Part shown: positions 12,799 to 24,142 of the stretch, in pieces
Numbering within the stretch: the first letter of the stretch is position 1
How the letters are laid out: each line of letters begins with the position of its first letter
From: Protula sp. h YS-2021
Taxonomy: Eukaryota; Annelida; Polychaeta; Sabellida; Serpulidae
NCBI GenBank assembly: GCA_949752745.1
Contig: OX457026.1
Location: 71,117,091 to 71,181,090, forward strand
Direction of reading: 5' to 3'
Length of the DNA stretch: 64,000 nucleotides
Notes under the pieces: model-generated
Told to the model about the DNA's origin: nothing
Database searches by the model: none
What the model saw: only the letters and a program-made list of their open reading frames with translations
Made by a program: the position numbers and the translations under genes

Positions 12799-14085
12799 AT
12801 TGTTTGCCTGAAGCTTCGGTTTGATCCCATCAGCTCCTGGGCAATATTTCTCCAAGTCCGTCTCTGGACCATGGTTGGTATCGATGCCAATGGCTTCTCC
12901 GCATGCAATGACACAAGTGATAGCTCCTTCATCGCAACAGGGAGAAGCTTGCTCCGCATTCCCTGACTTTTGTTCTTCCTTTGCCACTCTCTGGCCTTGC
13001 CTTGGTCTGTCCGCATGAAATGGTGGTTTGGCGTTCTTTTCAGAGCTAAACCCTCCGAGTTCTGTAAGGCGCTGTTCTTAGTCCGTAGCTGGACTATGAT
13101 GAACATCAGCGTTGATTTTATTTGTAAAATCAGCGATGTTGGTGATGAAACTTCCATCATTGGTAGAAAACCCCTTCCCGGTTACTCCTGAGAGATTTTC
13201 TTTGGCCACTGTCTGGCTTTGGACGCTACCTCGTTCGAAGTCCAGATACACTAGGAGACGATTGCCTGGAAACTGACGAAAGGCTGCATCTATGACGATG
13301 GAATGTATGCATCACTCATCTGTGATGTCATTTCTCTTGGGCGGTCATCGGTATCAAACTCCTGCCCAAAAAAGGAACCTACTAAAACACCTCAGCAGAG
13401 GGGAGAACACTTCTGTTTAACACCATCAAGCGAAAAAAAGAAAAAACTAAGTGATTCGCAATAAAGTAGCTTTTGTACAGGGCGAATCCCTGAGAAAACT
13501 GATCGCTGTAAATTAAAATGATGACCACAGCTGCTGGTTCAAGTTGCTCCAAGTGTATGTAAACAAACAAACAAACGGGCTCTTTTGGTTCTCTTAAAGG
13601 TGAAGAAAGAAGGAAAATACAAGGTGAAGATAAGAACATAATCGTGAATATACCAGTAGTAATTTTTTCTATTAATAAGAAACGGAAAAGACTTGACACT
13701 GTGAAGTCATATATTATCGCCCATACGAGTAGGAGCGGACCCTTTCTACCAGTAACCTAGGACCGTCCTCCATTTTTGGGTGGTTTTTCAACGATTACTT
13801 TTTTGTTTTCGGTGTAATGGAGTTCCACTTTGAAATGTTGGAAGTGTAGAATATTAGAGATATCTTTCCAGAGGATTACAAAGCAAACTGTACTGTTTGT
13901 GTTGAGTTATAGAGAAATTAAATATTTCCGGGCAAAATATTTTTGTACAACTTTAATCTTATTATGTTATTTTGTCATCCCGAAATCTAAAAATTTTGCG
14001 AATTAACTTATTACATAACTACATAAGCAACTAATATTAAAAGACAAAGTATACCAAAATGCCGAAATGGTGAACTGGATTACGT
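12799..14085. other. no certain gene; possible broken host exon at left edge
   Basis: Minus strand just outside element 1 is open over 12800-12987 (CPGADGIKPKLQANN at its 3' end) and could be the other half of the exon-like unit interrupted by element 1. The rest is unassigned. Confidence 0.25.
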
Positions 14086-14093
14086 AGTCCTAC

Positions 14094-14825
14094 CACGGCT
14101 GGTATGATTTAAGTAAGTGATTTAAATCCGATTTAAATCACTATAAAACAGTTTCAAAAGTCACGATTTTGACTTTTTTTGCTCCAGAGTAATACTTGTC
14201 GATAAAATGCCAGAACAAGCCCCTAGAGTGTACACAGTGAAGATGTATTGTTAGGTTATTAACGACTTAAGCTTCTCCTGCGACGCAGTCACCCACACCC
14301 CCACACTTTTGTGCTTTATGTACACACTGAGTGAACGGTATTTCTCAATTGTGGTGCCCGTACTAATTTTCAAACAGTTGCTTGCTGATAGCAAGGCGGC
14401 TTAATAAATAATAGCGCCAAAACTATTGTCTTATACAAATAAGCCCTGTCAATATAAGTACTCCTGTTATGAGTTATTATCATTGTTGATTTTTAAGTCA
14501 AACAGTAATTAACCCAGCAAATTTGTGGTGCACTAAATCTGAAAAAAAATTTCTGGTAGACGTCTAGCTCCCGTATATAAAGATATTTCGACAGAGATCC
14601 GACAAATAGTTGAAACGTAAAAGCTATTTGCAAATGTTCAGTTATTCGATGTGATGTTGCTGAGAACTGCAGTGGTATTATGTTAATAAATAGTGAAAAA
14701 ATCAGTTCTGTATGTTTTTAAATGTTCTGTGGCTTTTTGGTGATTTAAATAAAAAAAGTCAATTTAAATCAAAAAAGTAAAAAATCATGACCTTTTAAAA
14801 AATGTCATGATTTCTACCAGCCCTG
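14094..14825. mobile_element. hAT-like MITE, 732 bp
   Basis: Left tip CACGGCTGGTATGATTTAA and inverted right tip CAGGGCTGGTAGAAATC, with ATTTAAATCA words near both ends. Flanked by AGTCCTAC (14086-14093) and AGTCGTAC (14826-14833), an 8-bp target-site duplication with one mismatch, as expected for hAT. No transposase. Confidence 0.8.
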
Positions 14826-14833
14826 AGTCGTAC

Positions 14834-17800
14834 CATTTAAAGGGGTATGGTTTTATTGACCTCTCGGGTGATAATTGGCGAGACAAAAACGACATTTTCG
14901 GGATAAATGTGGTTTTCCGGGATGGCGAACATGAACACTGGCGAAAGACCTGGTTACTGGTATCTTCTTGGGATAGAAAAGAAGACCGCAAGAGTCATCT
15001 AGTTAAATGTTAACTGGAAAGTAAAGTACGGCGGAAAAATAAATGCGAGCTAAAGAACATTCAAAACTGAACAGCACATTGTAATTGGGTATATTACAAA
15101 TTGCTGCATTAGCTGCAGAAGGTTTTCATGACTCGTAAGAATGTCATGGCAAATTGCGTGGCTTGTAGTTTTTAAATAAACCTGGAGCAACCAGCGCAAA
15201 TGCTTTTTTCACATTAAAAGAACATTTTTCCGTTTTGCCCATTACGTTTTGCTGTGCAGTTTCATGTTTCTCTCCTTGTAAATAAGCCCGTTTGATCGTT
15301 CCGAATAAAATGTGCAAAAACCTGCGTTTTGACTGCAAACTAACTGAGTAAAAAATGAAAAAAAAGACAGAAATTTTATCTAAATATCAAATTGCTTTTC
15401 GTCACGTACTTCGCCTTGGGGGGTTGAGCTCCGGTCGTTGCTTTACATCGGGCTTACTCGTACTGTTGCTTGAAGAATAGCAGAGCTAATGTGTGTTTTA
15501 GGGCAGCACTGTCAATAAGGGTGAGGCTATATAGAGAAGTCCTCCCTTATGAGCGCTTCTATGGTCTTAGCTCTCAGGAGCTCTTTCTTCGCCGACTTTC
15601 GAAGCTGTCAGATGGCTTCTCTGATCTGCTGCTCGTCCATATTTGACAGTTTTTGAATGCTTGCTTACTACAAATCGCTGCTAACTTGGCTACGAGCCAT
15701 ATTAAGTGGCGGAAATGTGGTTGCTGAAAGAACTTGATGTTGCTGTTCCCGAAGCTGCGTTCTGCAGTTCACCAATAAAGCCAGAAAAAGGATGATTTAT
15801 ACATATAACAGCAACTCCCTCGAGAGTAGGTACTTGGCCAATAAGCACAAAGCGTGACATGTAGCGGCATGGTGAAATGGCGACAACATGTTTGGGGTGG
15901 ATATCGCGCGTGTTCAGTGGGGAATCTGGGGTGCCGAAAGTTTGCCAATCATAAGCCGAATTTATAGGTCTGTTTCAACTAATTACAAGCCCAGGAAAAT
16001 TTCGCTCTCTTTTACTTAGAAAGTGATACTTGCCATAAAGCATACGCCCGCCACCGTTTTAAACAAACTTTCTTTAGTTTATTCAATAAATAAGCCAAAT
16101 CATTCTTTTGGGCATTCCGAACAACATGCACAAAAATCTGTGTTTTTACGCCAAAACAAATTTCTTTGCTCCAGGTACTATTTCACTTGTTATTATTTCT
16201 GTTTTTTTTAATATCAATTCATATTTTTTGGTGTATAATTGGAAACTTATTTCCAATTTTTTATGTAATAGAGCATGCCCTGGTATGCAAACAAACGTCA
16301 GGAGATTTGTATTTAAATCCACATTCTTTCTTTTCTCGCATGCGGGAGAGAACGAATTGTTACTGTAGGTCCAATTGTTGAAATGAAAACAAGGAATCTT
16401 CCGTTGTGGAAACCAAATTTCATTTGTCAAGTATAATATAATATAATAGTATAATAGCATAATATAAAATAAGGAATATTTCAGTCGAAATTTGTTGTCA
16501 AATTTGTATGTGGCTTATTCAGTTGTCAAATTTGTATTTATGAGGACATCCTTTATATTATTCAGAGGACATCCTTTATATTAGTCATTGTTATATAAAA
16601 ACAAGAGATTTCTTTTGTTTCATTGTTGTAAATTATGCACAAAGAAATGCGTAATCAGCTGATCTATTGTTACGGTCTCGTTGCGGGTACTCATTAAACG
16701 GGTGTCGGCATTTATGTTCTGTCAGTGGTTGTATCATTATGGGAAAACAATGAAAAGTGACTAGTTGTATAACTCAGATCAATGTAAACAAGGGAAAATG
16801 AACCAGTTTCATTGATTGGTAATAAGATGCTGCTTTCAAAGGAATTAAAACATTTTTTCAATCCAAAAATTAAAAAAAATAAAAAACAAACAAAAGAAAC
16901 CAATAAACTGGAGATGCAACGTAACCATTTTTTTTTTTTTCATTATTACATAGGTTGATAGAGCTTGTAGGAACTTAGTAAATAAGGACTGTAAGAGTTT
17001 TTACATGTTCTGTTACATGTTGCTTGGTGAAGTTGCGCTGCGACACACAAAATAGCTTAGGTAAGGAAAACCATAAATTGTTGCCCAATCTACCTCGCCC
17101 ACCTCGTATCTCATTGCGGGACTTTAGCAAACCGTAGTAAAGCATTGTACTTTGTTGCACAATATCGCCACAGCGGTGCCTCAATACGAGTGAAGGTGAC
17201 TTGTATGAGCTTGTCAGTGCGAGGAATTGAAGCGGTAACCCGATGCTCGAGTAGCGAGCGGGTTCTTGGGACCACTTAATGGAAATTATGAAAAATGTTT
17301 CTAAAATCATTTACTGTCCATGTACAAAGCTGCAACGTGCGCGCAATTTAAACTTTAAAGTTGTGATAAAAAAAAAGAACTCACACATACAAACTGTCGG
17401 ACGGTTCTGTGTTACTGCAATTTATTCGGTATTAACACGAGCGTGATTTTATCTGGATAACATATACCTGGATGGAAGATGCTACAGAAAGTGTAACCAC
17501 TTCCAAAATCACCGACATCAAAACGGACATAATCTCAATTCAGAACATGTCAGATGCTTGCATGCACACACTCCTTTTCTCAACAAGGTATTACTTTGAA
17601 ATCGAAGGTTAGACACGGGAATGAAGGTGTGGGGGGTGGGGGGGGGGGGGGGAGGTACAGTATTTCTATGGCTTGTGCGTATCCAGGTTTTTTTTCATAA
17701 TGTTTCATCGGATTATAAGATGGGATTGTAAGTTTGCAAAATCTTTTGCTTAAAATTTCACCATATTAACGGAAACAGTAAAATTTTATTATAGGGATAG

Positions 17801-18327
17801 ATCATGGGGCTTGGTGTGGAAGCTTGTTGAGTTCATTGGCCTTCCACAAGTGTCCGAATCTACTGCAAAGGACAACAGTCCCATGGTTAATCGCTATTAT
17901 AACATCGATATGCATAATCAGGCCTTAAACTTCTTTTACCTCTCAGATGCTCCCCTGCGGCTGTGACGCCACCTGTGTGTTACAGGGCAACTTTCGTTAC
18001 GCAAAACAAAAAGGTTTTTCATCATAAAGCCTTTGTCAGCACCACGTTGGCTTCTACCTGTGGCGTTCGAGTTTCCGTATGCGGTTAAATAAAATACTGC
18101 AAAATTTACTTGTCATTTTTTCGTGTGGGAGTATTGTAACCAGAATAAGAAAACATTGTTCTAATCTATTTATATACGTGTGTGTTTATTTTACTTTTTC
18201 AAATGAAACTTGTGCTTCATTTTCTGTCCTCATTTCAGAATCGGTTTGCCAAAAAAGATTATCGCATGGAGTAAATGACAAGTCCAGATCGGCGCTGACA
18301 TTCCTTGACAAAGACAGATCAGTGAAG
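14834..18327. other. no gene seen; minor repeats
   Basis: AT-rich. A degenerate repeat occurs twice (15278-15340 and 16088-16157: AATAAGCC, CATTCCGAA, GTGTTTTTA). A short tandem AGGACATCCTTTATATTA pair is at 16545-16582, and a G-rich tract near 17640. Confidence 0.4.
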
Positions 18328-18359
18328 ATGACGGACGAATGAGAAAAGGAAGACAAAAG

Positions 18360-18479
18360 ATGAAGCTGGAGATGCTATTGTTATTCATGTGTGTAGTCAT
18401 TTGCCTGCTAGCCATTTCTGTTGAAACACACACCACGTACTACTTTCCCAGATACACGTACCGTAAAAAGCAGAGAAAC
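18360..18479 (+). CDS. secreted peptide exon 1 (signal peptide)
   Basis: Forty codons, MKLEMLLLFMCVVICLLAIS then VETHTTYYFPRYTYRKKQRN, donor gtaagt. Hydrophobic core followed by a polar, Tyr/Arg-rich start of the mature peptide. Confidence 0.72.
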
Positions 18480-20540
18480 GTAAGTGGAATATTTATACAG
18501 TCTGGTTGTTATTTTCCTGTGTGTCAGTGGGTGCCCTTGTTTTAAACCTGTCTTTACTTCTCAAGTTATATTTTTGTTGGTCGCTGTTTCTGAAGTCGTA
18601 AACTCGTCCCACTGTAATTTGCGGTATATTTGATCTTTAGCCCATAAGACGCTCCCTATACACCGAAAATTAGGGCAGATCACCCACCTGAGGTTTAGAA
18701 TAATCTCAGATAGCCCACTAGCCTTTATCTTTACATTTTACATTGCGAGTACCGGCATCGCCGTCCCATGCCCACCCCAATCCTTCCTGCCCCGTAATTT
18801 GCGAATTTTCAGCCTTCTTGACTGCTAAGTGCCCAGTGCATGCCTTGGTGTTGTCAAATCCAAGCTTTAAAAAATACGTGAAAAAAACCTTTACCTTTAC
18901 AACTTAAATATCTGAATTACAGGAGAGTAAAATTAGACGCCAGAGGAATCAGTGCGAATCGGGAGAATCCTGCCGTGGTCTGGTGGGCCTGGCGCTCACA
19001 AAGTGTGTACGCATGTGTATGTCTGAAGCGTGTTACGAGGAGCTGTACGGCCACGACGAGGTAAGTCACAAAATGTGTGCGCATGTCTGAGGCGTGTCAC
19101 GAGAAGCTGTACGGCCACGACGAGGTAAGTCACAAAATGTGTGCGCATGTCTGAGGCGTGTCACGAGGAGCTGTACGGCCACGACGAGGTAAGTGTCACA
19201 AAATGTGTGCGCATGTCTGACTCGTGTCACGAGCAGCTGTACGGGCACGACGAGGTAAGTGTCACAAAATGTGTGCGCATGTCTGAGGCGTGTCACGAGA
19301 AGCTGTACGGCCACGACGAGGTAAGTGTCACAAAATGTGTGCGCATGTCTGACTCGTGTCACGAGCAGCTGTACGGCCACGACGAGGTAAGTGTCACAAA
19401 ATGTGTCCGCATGTCTGAGGCGTGTCACGAGGAGCTGCACGGCCACGACGAGGTAAGTGTCACAAAATGTGTGCGCATGTCTGACTCGTGTCACGAGCAG
19501 CTGTACGGCCACGACGAGGTAAGTGTCACAAAATGTGTGCGCATGTCTGACTCGTGTCACGAGCAGCTGTACGGGCACGACGAGGTAAGTGTCACAAAAT
19601 GTGTGCGCATGTCTGAGGCGTGTCACGAGAAGCTGTACGGCCACGACGAGGTAAGTGTCACAAAATGTGTGCGCATGTCTGACTCGTGTCACGAGCAGCT
19701 GTACGGCCACGACGAGGTAAGTGTCACAAAATGTGTGCGCATGTCTGAGGCGTGTCACGAGGAGCTGTACGGTCACAAAATGTGTGCGCATGTCTGACTC
19801 GTGTCACGAGCAGCTGTACGGCCACGACGAGGTAAGTGTCACAAAATGTGTGCGCATGTCTGAGGCGTGTCACGAGGAGCTGTACGGCCACGACGAGGTA
19901 AGTCACAAAATGTGTGCGCATGTCTGAGGCGTGTCACGAGAAGCTGTACGGCCACGACGAGGTAAGTGTCACAAAATGTGTGCGCATGTCTGACTCGTGT
20001 CACGAGCAGCTGTACGGGCACGACGAGGTAAGTGTCACAAAATGTGTGCGCATGTCTGAGGCGTGTCACGAGGAGCTGTACGGCCACGACGAGGTAAGTG
20101 TCACAAAATGTGCGCGCATGTCTGAGGCGTGTCACGAGGAGCTGTACGGACACGGCAAGGTAAGTGTCACAAAATGTGTGCGCATGTGTGAAGCGTCTTA
20201 CGAGGAGCTGTACGGACACGGCAAGGTAAGTGTCAAAAATTTGTGCGCATGTCTAAAGCATTACGATACATACAGCCAAGTGACGTTATTTATTGATACG
20301 TTTTGTGCGATATTCTGCTGCCCTTCCCCAAAGTCTGGTCTAAAATGTTTGCGGCAGTTGTCATTAAAAAATATATATAAAGAAGTGGTACAAGTTATAA
20401 CCCTGCCAATGTTTTATCTGCACGCTTGATCATCGATATGGTTGTAATTTTTCACTTTTCAGCTGGAGGAGGGAGAAATAGATGTTCGCTACAATTCATT
20501 CAAAGGCTGTGTACTGACCGGTCAGCGAGCGACACCTTAG
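18360..20540 (+). CDS. small secreted six-cysteine peptide (3 exons)
   Basis: Three plus-strand exons, 18360-18479, 18923-19060 and 20463-20540, all phase 0, give 111 residues. Residues 1 to about 23 are a signal peptide (MKLEMLLLFMCVVICLLAIS core). The mature part has a basic stretch (YRKKQRN, SKIRRQRNQ) and six cysteines spaced C-x5-C-x10-C-x3-C-x4-C-x24-C, then LEEGEIDVRYNSFKGC near the C-terminus. The pattern looks like a conserved secreted domain, but I do not recognise the family. The second intron begins with a minisatellite made from the end of exon 2 plus its donor. Start: the ATG at 18360 has A at -3; an in-frame ATG at 18339 would add 7 residues and fit a signal peptide less well. 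A short upstream ORF (18328-18342) overlaps that earlier ATG. Confidence 0.72.
18923..19060 (+). CDS. secreted peptide exon 2 (five cysteines)
   Basis: Acceptor ttacag, 46 codons, ESKIRRQRNQCESGESC to SEACYEELYGHDE, donor gtaagt. Reading on past this donor meets TGA within 30 bases, so this donor is the one that keeps the frame to exon 3. Confidence 0.72.
19000..20250 (+). repeat. exon-end/donor-site minisatellite, about 18 units of 64 or 66 bp
   Basis: Each unit repeats the last ~50 coding bases of exon 2 plus GAG|GTAAGT. GTAAG donors lie at 19061, 19125, 19189, 19255, 19321, 19387, 19453, 19519, 19585, 19651, 19717, 19832, 19898, 19962, 20028, 20094, 20160 and 20226. Most intervals are 66 bp (22 codons); a few are 64 bp (gtaagtcac in place of gtaagtgtcac), and one unit near 19770 is truncated. 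Two main variants (SEACHEE/K and SDSCHEQ) alternate in part, hinting at a higher-order repeat. Confidence 0.97.
20463..20540 (+). CDS. secreted peptide exon 3 and stop
   Basis: Acceptor ttttcag, then LEEGEIDVRYNSFKGCVLTG and stop TAG. Phase 0 with exon 2. The sixth cysteine is here. Confidence 0.7.
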   Translation: MEEGEIDVRYNSFKGCVLTGQRATP

Positions 20541-21540
20541 AACAATGGACGGCAAACGTCCCAACTCATACCGAATGCACCTAGGTTGTTCCAGTTACGC
20601 GCAGCGAAAAGCTGGGTAACGCGGGGGTGATAGGAGTTTGTTGTGGCTGCAGTACTCATCTTATACCAGCGCTACAAGCAACAGAGCAGATGACGGCACC
20701 ACATGCATATTTTTTTCTTGCGGTTTAAGAAGCTAGACCCATTTGTTCTGATGATTTGGTGAAGGTCAAGATGCTGGGATGTATATCGAATTGGTGAAGT
20801 GATGCCATGTGCTGTATCTTAGATTGAATTCAGTTAAAACCGTGCAAACAATCCAGCCATGTTTATCAAACTAGAGCACACATAGCACAAGAGTAGACGC
20901 TTCTGTCACACACTTTCAGTCGGAACCTATTAATTTTTTTTTTTTTTTTGTAAACAAAAAGAAATGTCTTCCCGACTGAATCTAAATCCGTAGTTCCCCC
21001 ATACCCATTTTCCTTTTTACTGAAATAAAAGATTAATCTCTGCAAACATACTCACAATTCATTATCACAACTAAACAAAACTAGAGCGGCCAGTGCTCAC
21101 CAACAAGAATGTACCCGAACATGTCGAACACTTTTGTTAGTGAGCCGTTGCCTTCGCAACCAGCTTGGCAACCAAAGTTTGCGGCGAAAAAACCAAATAG
21201 CTAGACCTGCTGATGCCTGCAAATGCGACTATAACATTCCGCGGCCAGTCGTTTTATTTCCGAATTGTGGGTAAGGCCATAAGGGATTCCGTATTTCTCA
21301 CGATGTCCCCAAATCCCCAAACCTCAGACAGAAACGCAAATGGGACGAGTGGTGGGGGAGTGTTTATACTCAAAATGAGTAATTTTTCTGAGCATGAATA
21401 TACAACTCGGGGGTTTTTATAGTAGATAAAGACTTCACAATGCACCACATAATTCTCAGCGTAGCTAAATCAGTATGCTTGTTAATACAGAAAAAAAAAG
21501 AGCCGACAAAATGGGGAACGTAATTAGATGTAAGATTCAT
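20541..21540. other. 3' flank of secreted peptide gene; no gene seen
   Basis: Probably 3' UTR then intergenic. AATAAA occurs near 21022. Nothing else recognised. Confidence 0.35.
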
Positions 21541-22260
21541 TGGCTGCAAAATATATCAAGTAATATTTTTATGCAATGATGTCGTGCATCTTTCCTAATT
21601 TTCTATGCAAGTTTAGTATTTAACAAAACCGTGAGACTTACGCAAGGAAATAACTACGCCAAGTTTGAAGTCGCTCCAACTTTCCGATACCGAGATATTT
21701 TGCAGAACAGATAACTTTTTACGCAGTTACGCATGCCGTTATCGTTCAACGGTTGGGAAATCTTACCAGATTTTAACGTAATGATGTCATACGCCTTTCT
21801 TAATTTCGCTGCACGCATCAAAATTGACATAACCATCGCATTGACCCAAAGAATCCCAATATAAAATTTGAAGCCGATGCGACGATCGATTATTGAGATA
21901 TTTTGCACACTAGATATTATTCTAAACATATATTTTATGTGATTACGTTATATGCCGTTTTCGTTCGTTCTAATGGCGACAACATTTGACAGAAGTTTTC
22001 GGACCTACCCAGCACTAATCCCAGCAAGTTTTAACTTTCTCCGATGTTCAGCGGCTGAGAAATTTTGCACACAATGATTTTGACGTAATAACGTCATACG
22101 CCTTCCCTAATAACGTAACACTGGTCAAAAGTTGATAGAAGTGTCCGTGTTTGAAGTAGATCTGACTTTTCGTTTTGTGAGATATCTTGCACATATTTTG
22201 TTCACAGCAGACTGACACACAAAGTACATACACAGAACTTACAAACACTATATTTCCCCC
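21541..22260. repeat. diverged intermediate repeat, about 3 units
   Basis: Recurrent phrases (GAGATATTTTGCA near 21691 and 21895, a variant near 22190; ATGATGTCATACGCCTT near 21782, a variant near 22088) at roughly 200-300 bp spacing mark an old repeat. Confidence 0.6.
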
Positions 22261-23932
22261 CTTGGTCGGGGAGACATATTAAGCCTCACTAGGTAAAAAA
22301 CCCTCTTCCAATCTTACTTTTTTCTGAAACATTTTTTTTTAATGTATTCATTGCTTCAAGCTACTTGTTTTTGTCCACTTTGTTTTGTTTTTCTTTTCTT
22401 AATAAAAAAAAGTTCAGTAAACTGCTGGTAAATATTGCATTTATTGACATACTCAACACACGGCTGAAGTCTAAAAGAAATTGAAGTGTATCCTCTCCCG
22501 GAGTTGTTTTACTTATTGCGGTAGTTGGTGAACTTAAACTACTCAGCTATTCAGGGCTAAATCGTATGTTGTGAGCTGTTATATTATTACAATGTTCAGC
22601 AGACCAATACCCTCCGCCTAGATAATTTGTACTCACTGGAGATATCATCAGAATAGAACTGCCATTTTATACAGCGGCGACATTGTTCTTAGTCAAACTT
22701 AACTGGTATGCATTTTTTGGCGTTGTAAACGAGGACCAGGGATATTCATTAATATATGCAAAGGCGATAATGCGTCTATTGGCTTATTTTGGCCTGGTTA
22801 AGTGTTCTTGGCTATGCACCCTACAATGTGTATAACAAAAATGGTGTGTAACATATTTTCTACACATATATCGTAAACTCTGTCAATTGTGAACCGCACA
22901 GAAAAATATAAACAACATTGAAAATAAAAATGTTTTATTTTATGTACAAGCTGCATACAGCACAGATTTTGAATATACAGTTTTATACATTTATACAATG
23001 AGTAAATGCCATGAGCACATTTCAGTAATCCGGAAAATAGTTTGAATAAAATTTCAGTAGGCAGTTCAGCCCGTTTATACATACACATCGTGAAAGAACT
23101 TGTCACTTTTAGATCGTATCATTACCATCACTATTACTTTCATTTTTGTTAATTTTTCCTTTAACAGTACACACTATAATTGAACACATACCGTGTTGGA
23201 TGTAAATGCAAGTCAGAACACAGACGTGGCACAAGAAACAACAGAAATCCCTGATCTCATAAGAACAATCCTGTAACCAAACGAAGATAAAACCCTAACA
23301 AAAGTGCACCACCTTAACAAACAAAGTAGGCCAAAGAGCAGACTGCATACAGGCTCAAGCCACTATACATTTTCCCAGTAAAATCGGGCAGGCCAGTTGA
23401 AAGAAAGCGATTCGCCTTGCTGATTGTTGAAGACGTTACGCACTGTTGACTGCAGGACACCCCGACAAGTTTTTTTTAATCAACAGTTCTGAAAAACAAA
23501 AAAAGAAATTCGACGTGGAGGGGACAACTGGGGATATCGAAACTCCAACTGGGAAAAATTCAATGTGTACTCTGACGAGCAGTGGTTAAACATGACTGCT
23601 GTAGATAGGGCAGACAGGGGACGAGCCTCCGAGAGAACTTCCTGCGAGGGAAGTGTCGGTCCCCGCGAGGCCTGAACCGAAACTTTCGGCAAAATTGCGA
23701 ACCCTTCAAATAACCCAAAAGTGCGACATGTTTTGCAGTAAATGCAGCAACCAATGACCTCTTATTCAAATGTTTTCATCCTAAATCTTACTACTTTTCA
23801 CATAGTGTCTAACAAGAGGGGAATTGTCCTGAGGGATACCATCTGCTGACCACAAACGTTTGTCCTTTGTCCACACATAATATGCTCAAAGAAATCCCAG
23901 GCACACATCGCCAATATTAACGCGCCAAGGAA
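22261..23932. other. SMC2 downstream region / likely 3' UTR
   Basis: No gene seen. On the minus strand after the SMC2 stop there is an ATTAAA about 455 bases downstream (near 23478) and AATAAA-like motifs near 22935; either could be the poly(A) signal. Confidence 0.3.
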
Positions 23933-24142
23933 CTAGACATTTTCCGCGTCCGCCTCCATGTTGAGTCGAGGCTTCTTGGCTTTCTTGCTACCAGTGATGT
24001 TATTGGCTGTTTTTGTGGGCACACTCCGCGAAGAGGGCACCTGGGCATAACGCGTAACCGTAGAAACGCCGTCCACAAACTTGGTTTTGAATAAAACATT
24101 GGCATTGTTGAACATACCGTCTTTCAGCGACACAACGATGAA
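23933..24142 (-). CDS. SMC2: SMC2 exon 23 and stop (residues 1140-1208)
   Basis: [32 protein letters not shown], then a divergent lysine-rich tail ([10 protein letters not shown]) ending in TAG at 23935-23933. Confidence 0.97.
   Translation of the reverse strand, partial: FIVVSLKDGMFNNANVLFKTKFVDGVSTVTRYAQVPSSRSVPTKTANNITGSKKAKKPRLNMEADAENV

Noticed and set aside
12606..13160. 184-codon minus-strand frame
   Set aside because: It crosses the inverted word-repeats of element 1, so part of it is repeat translation; only the segment outside 12798 might be coding.
19066..20219. Long open frames of 126-241 codons on the minus strand across the tandem array
   Set aside because: They arise because a repeat unit of 22 codons without a stop stays open in several frames; the real coding unit is the plus-strand exon end.
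19000..20250. CRISPR array
   Set aside because: Units are contiguous without unique spacers and derive from an adjacent exon in animal DNA.
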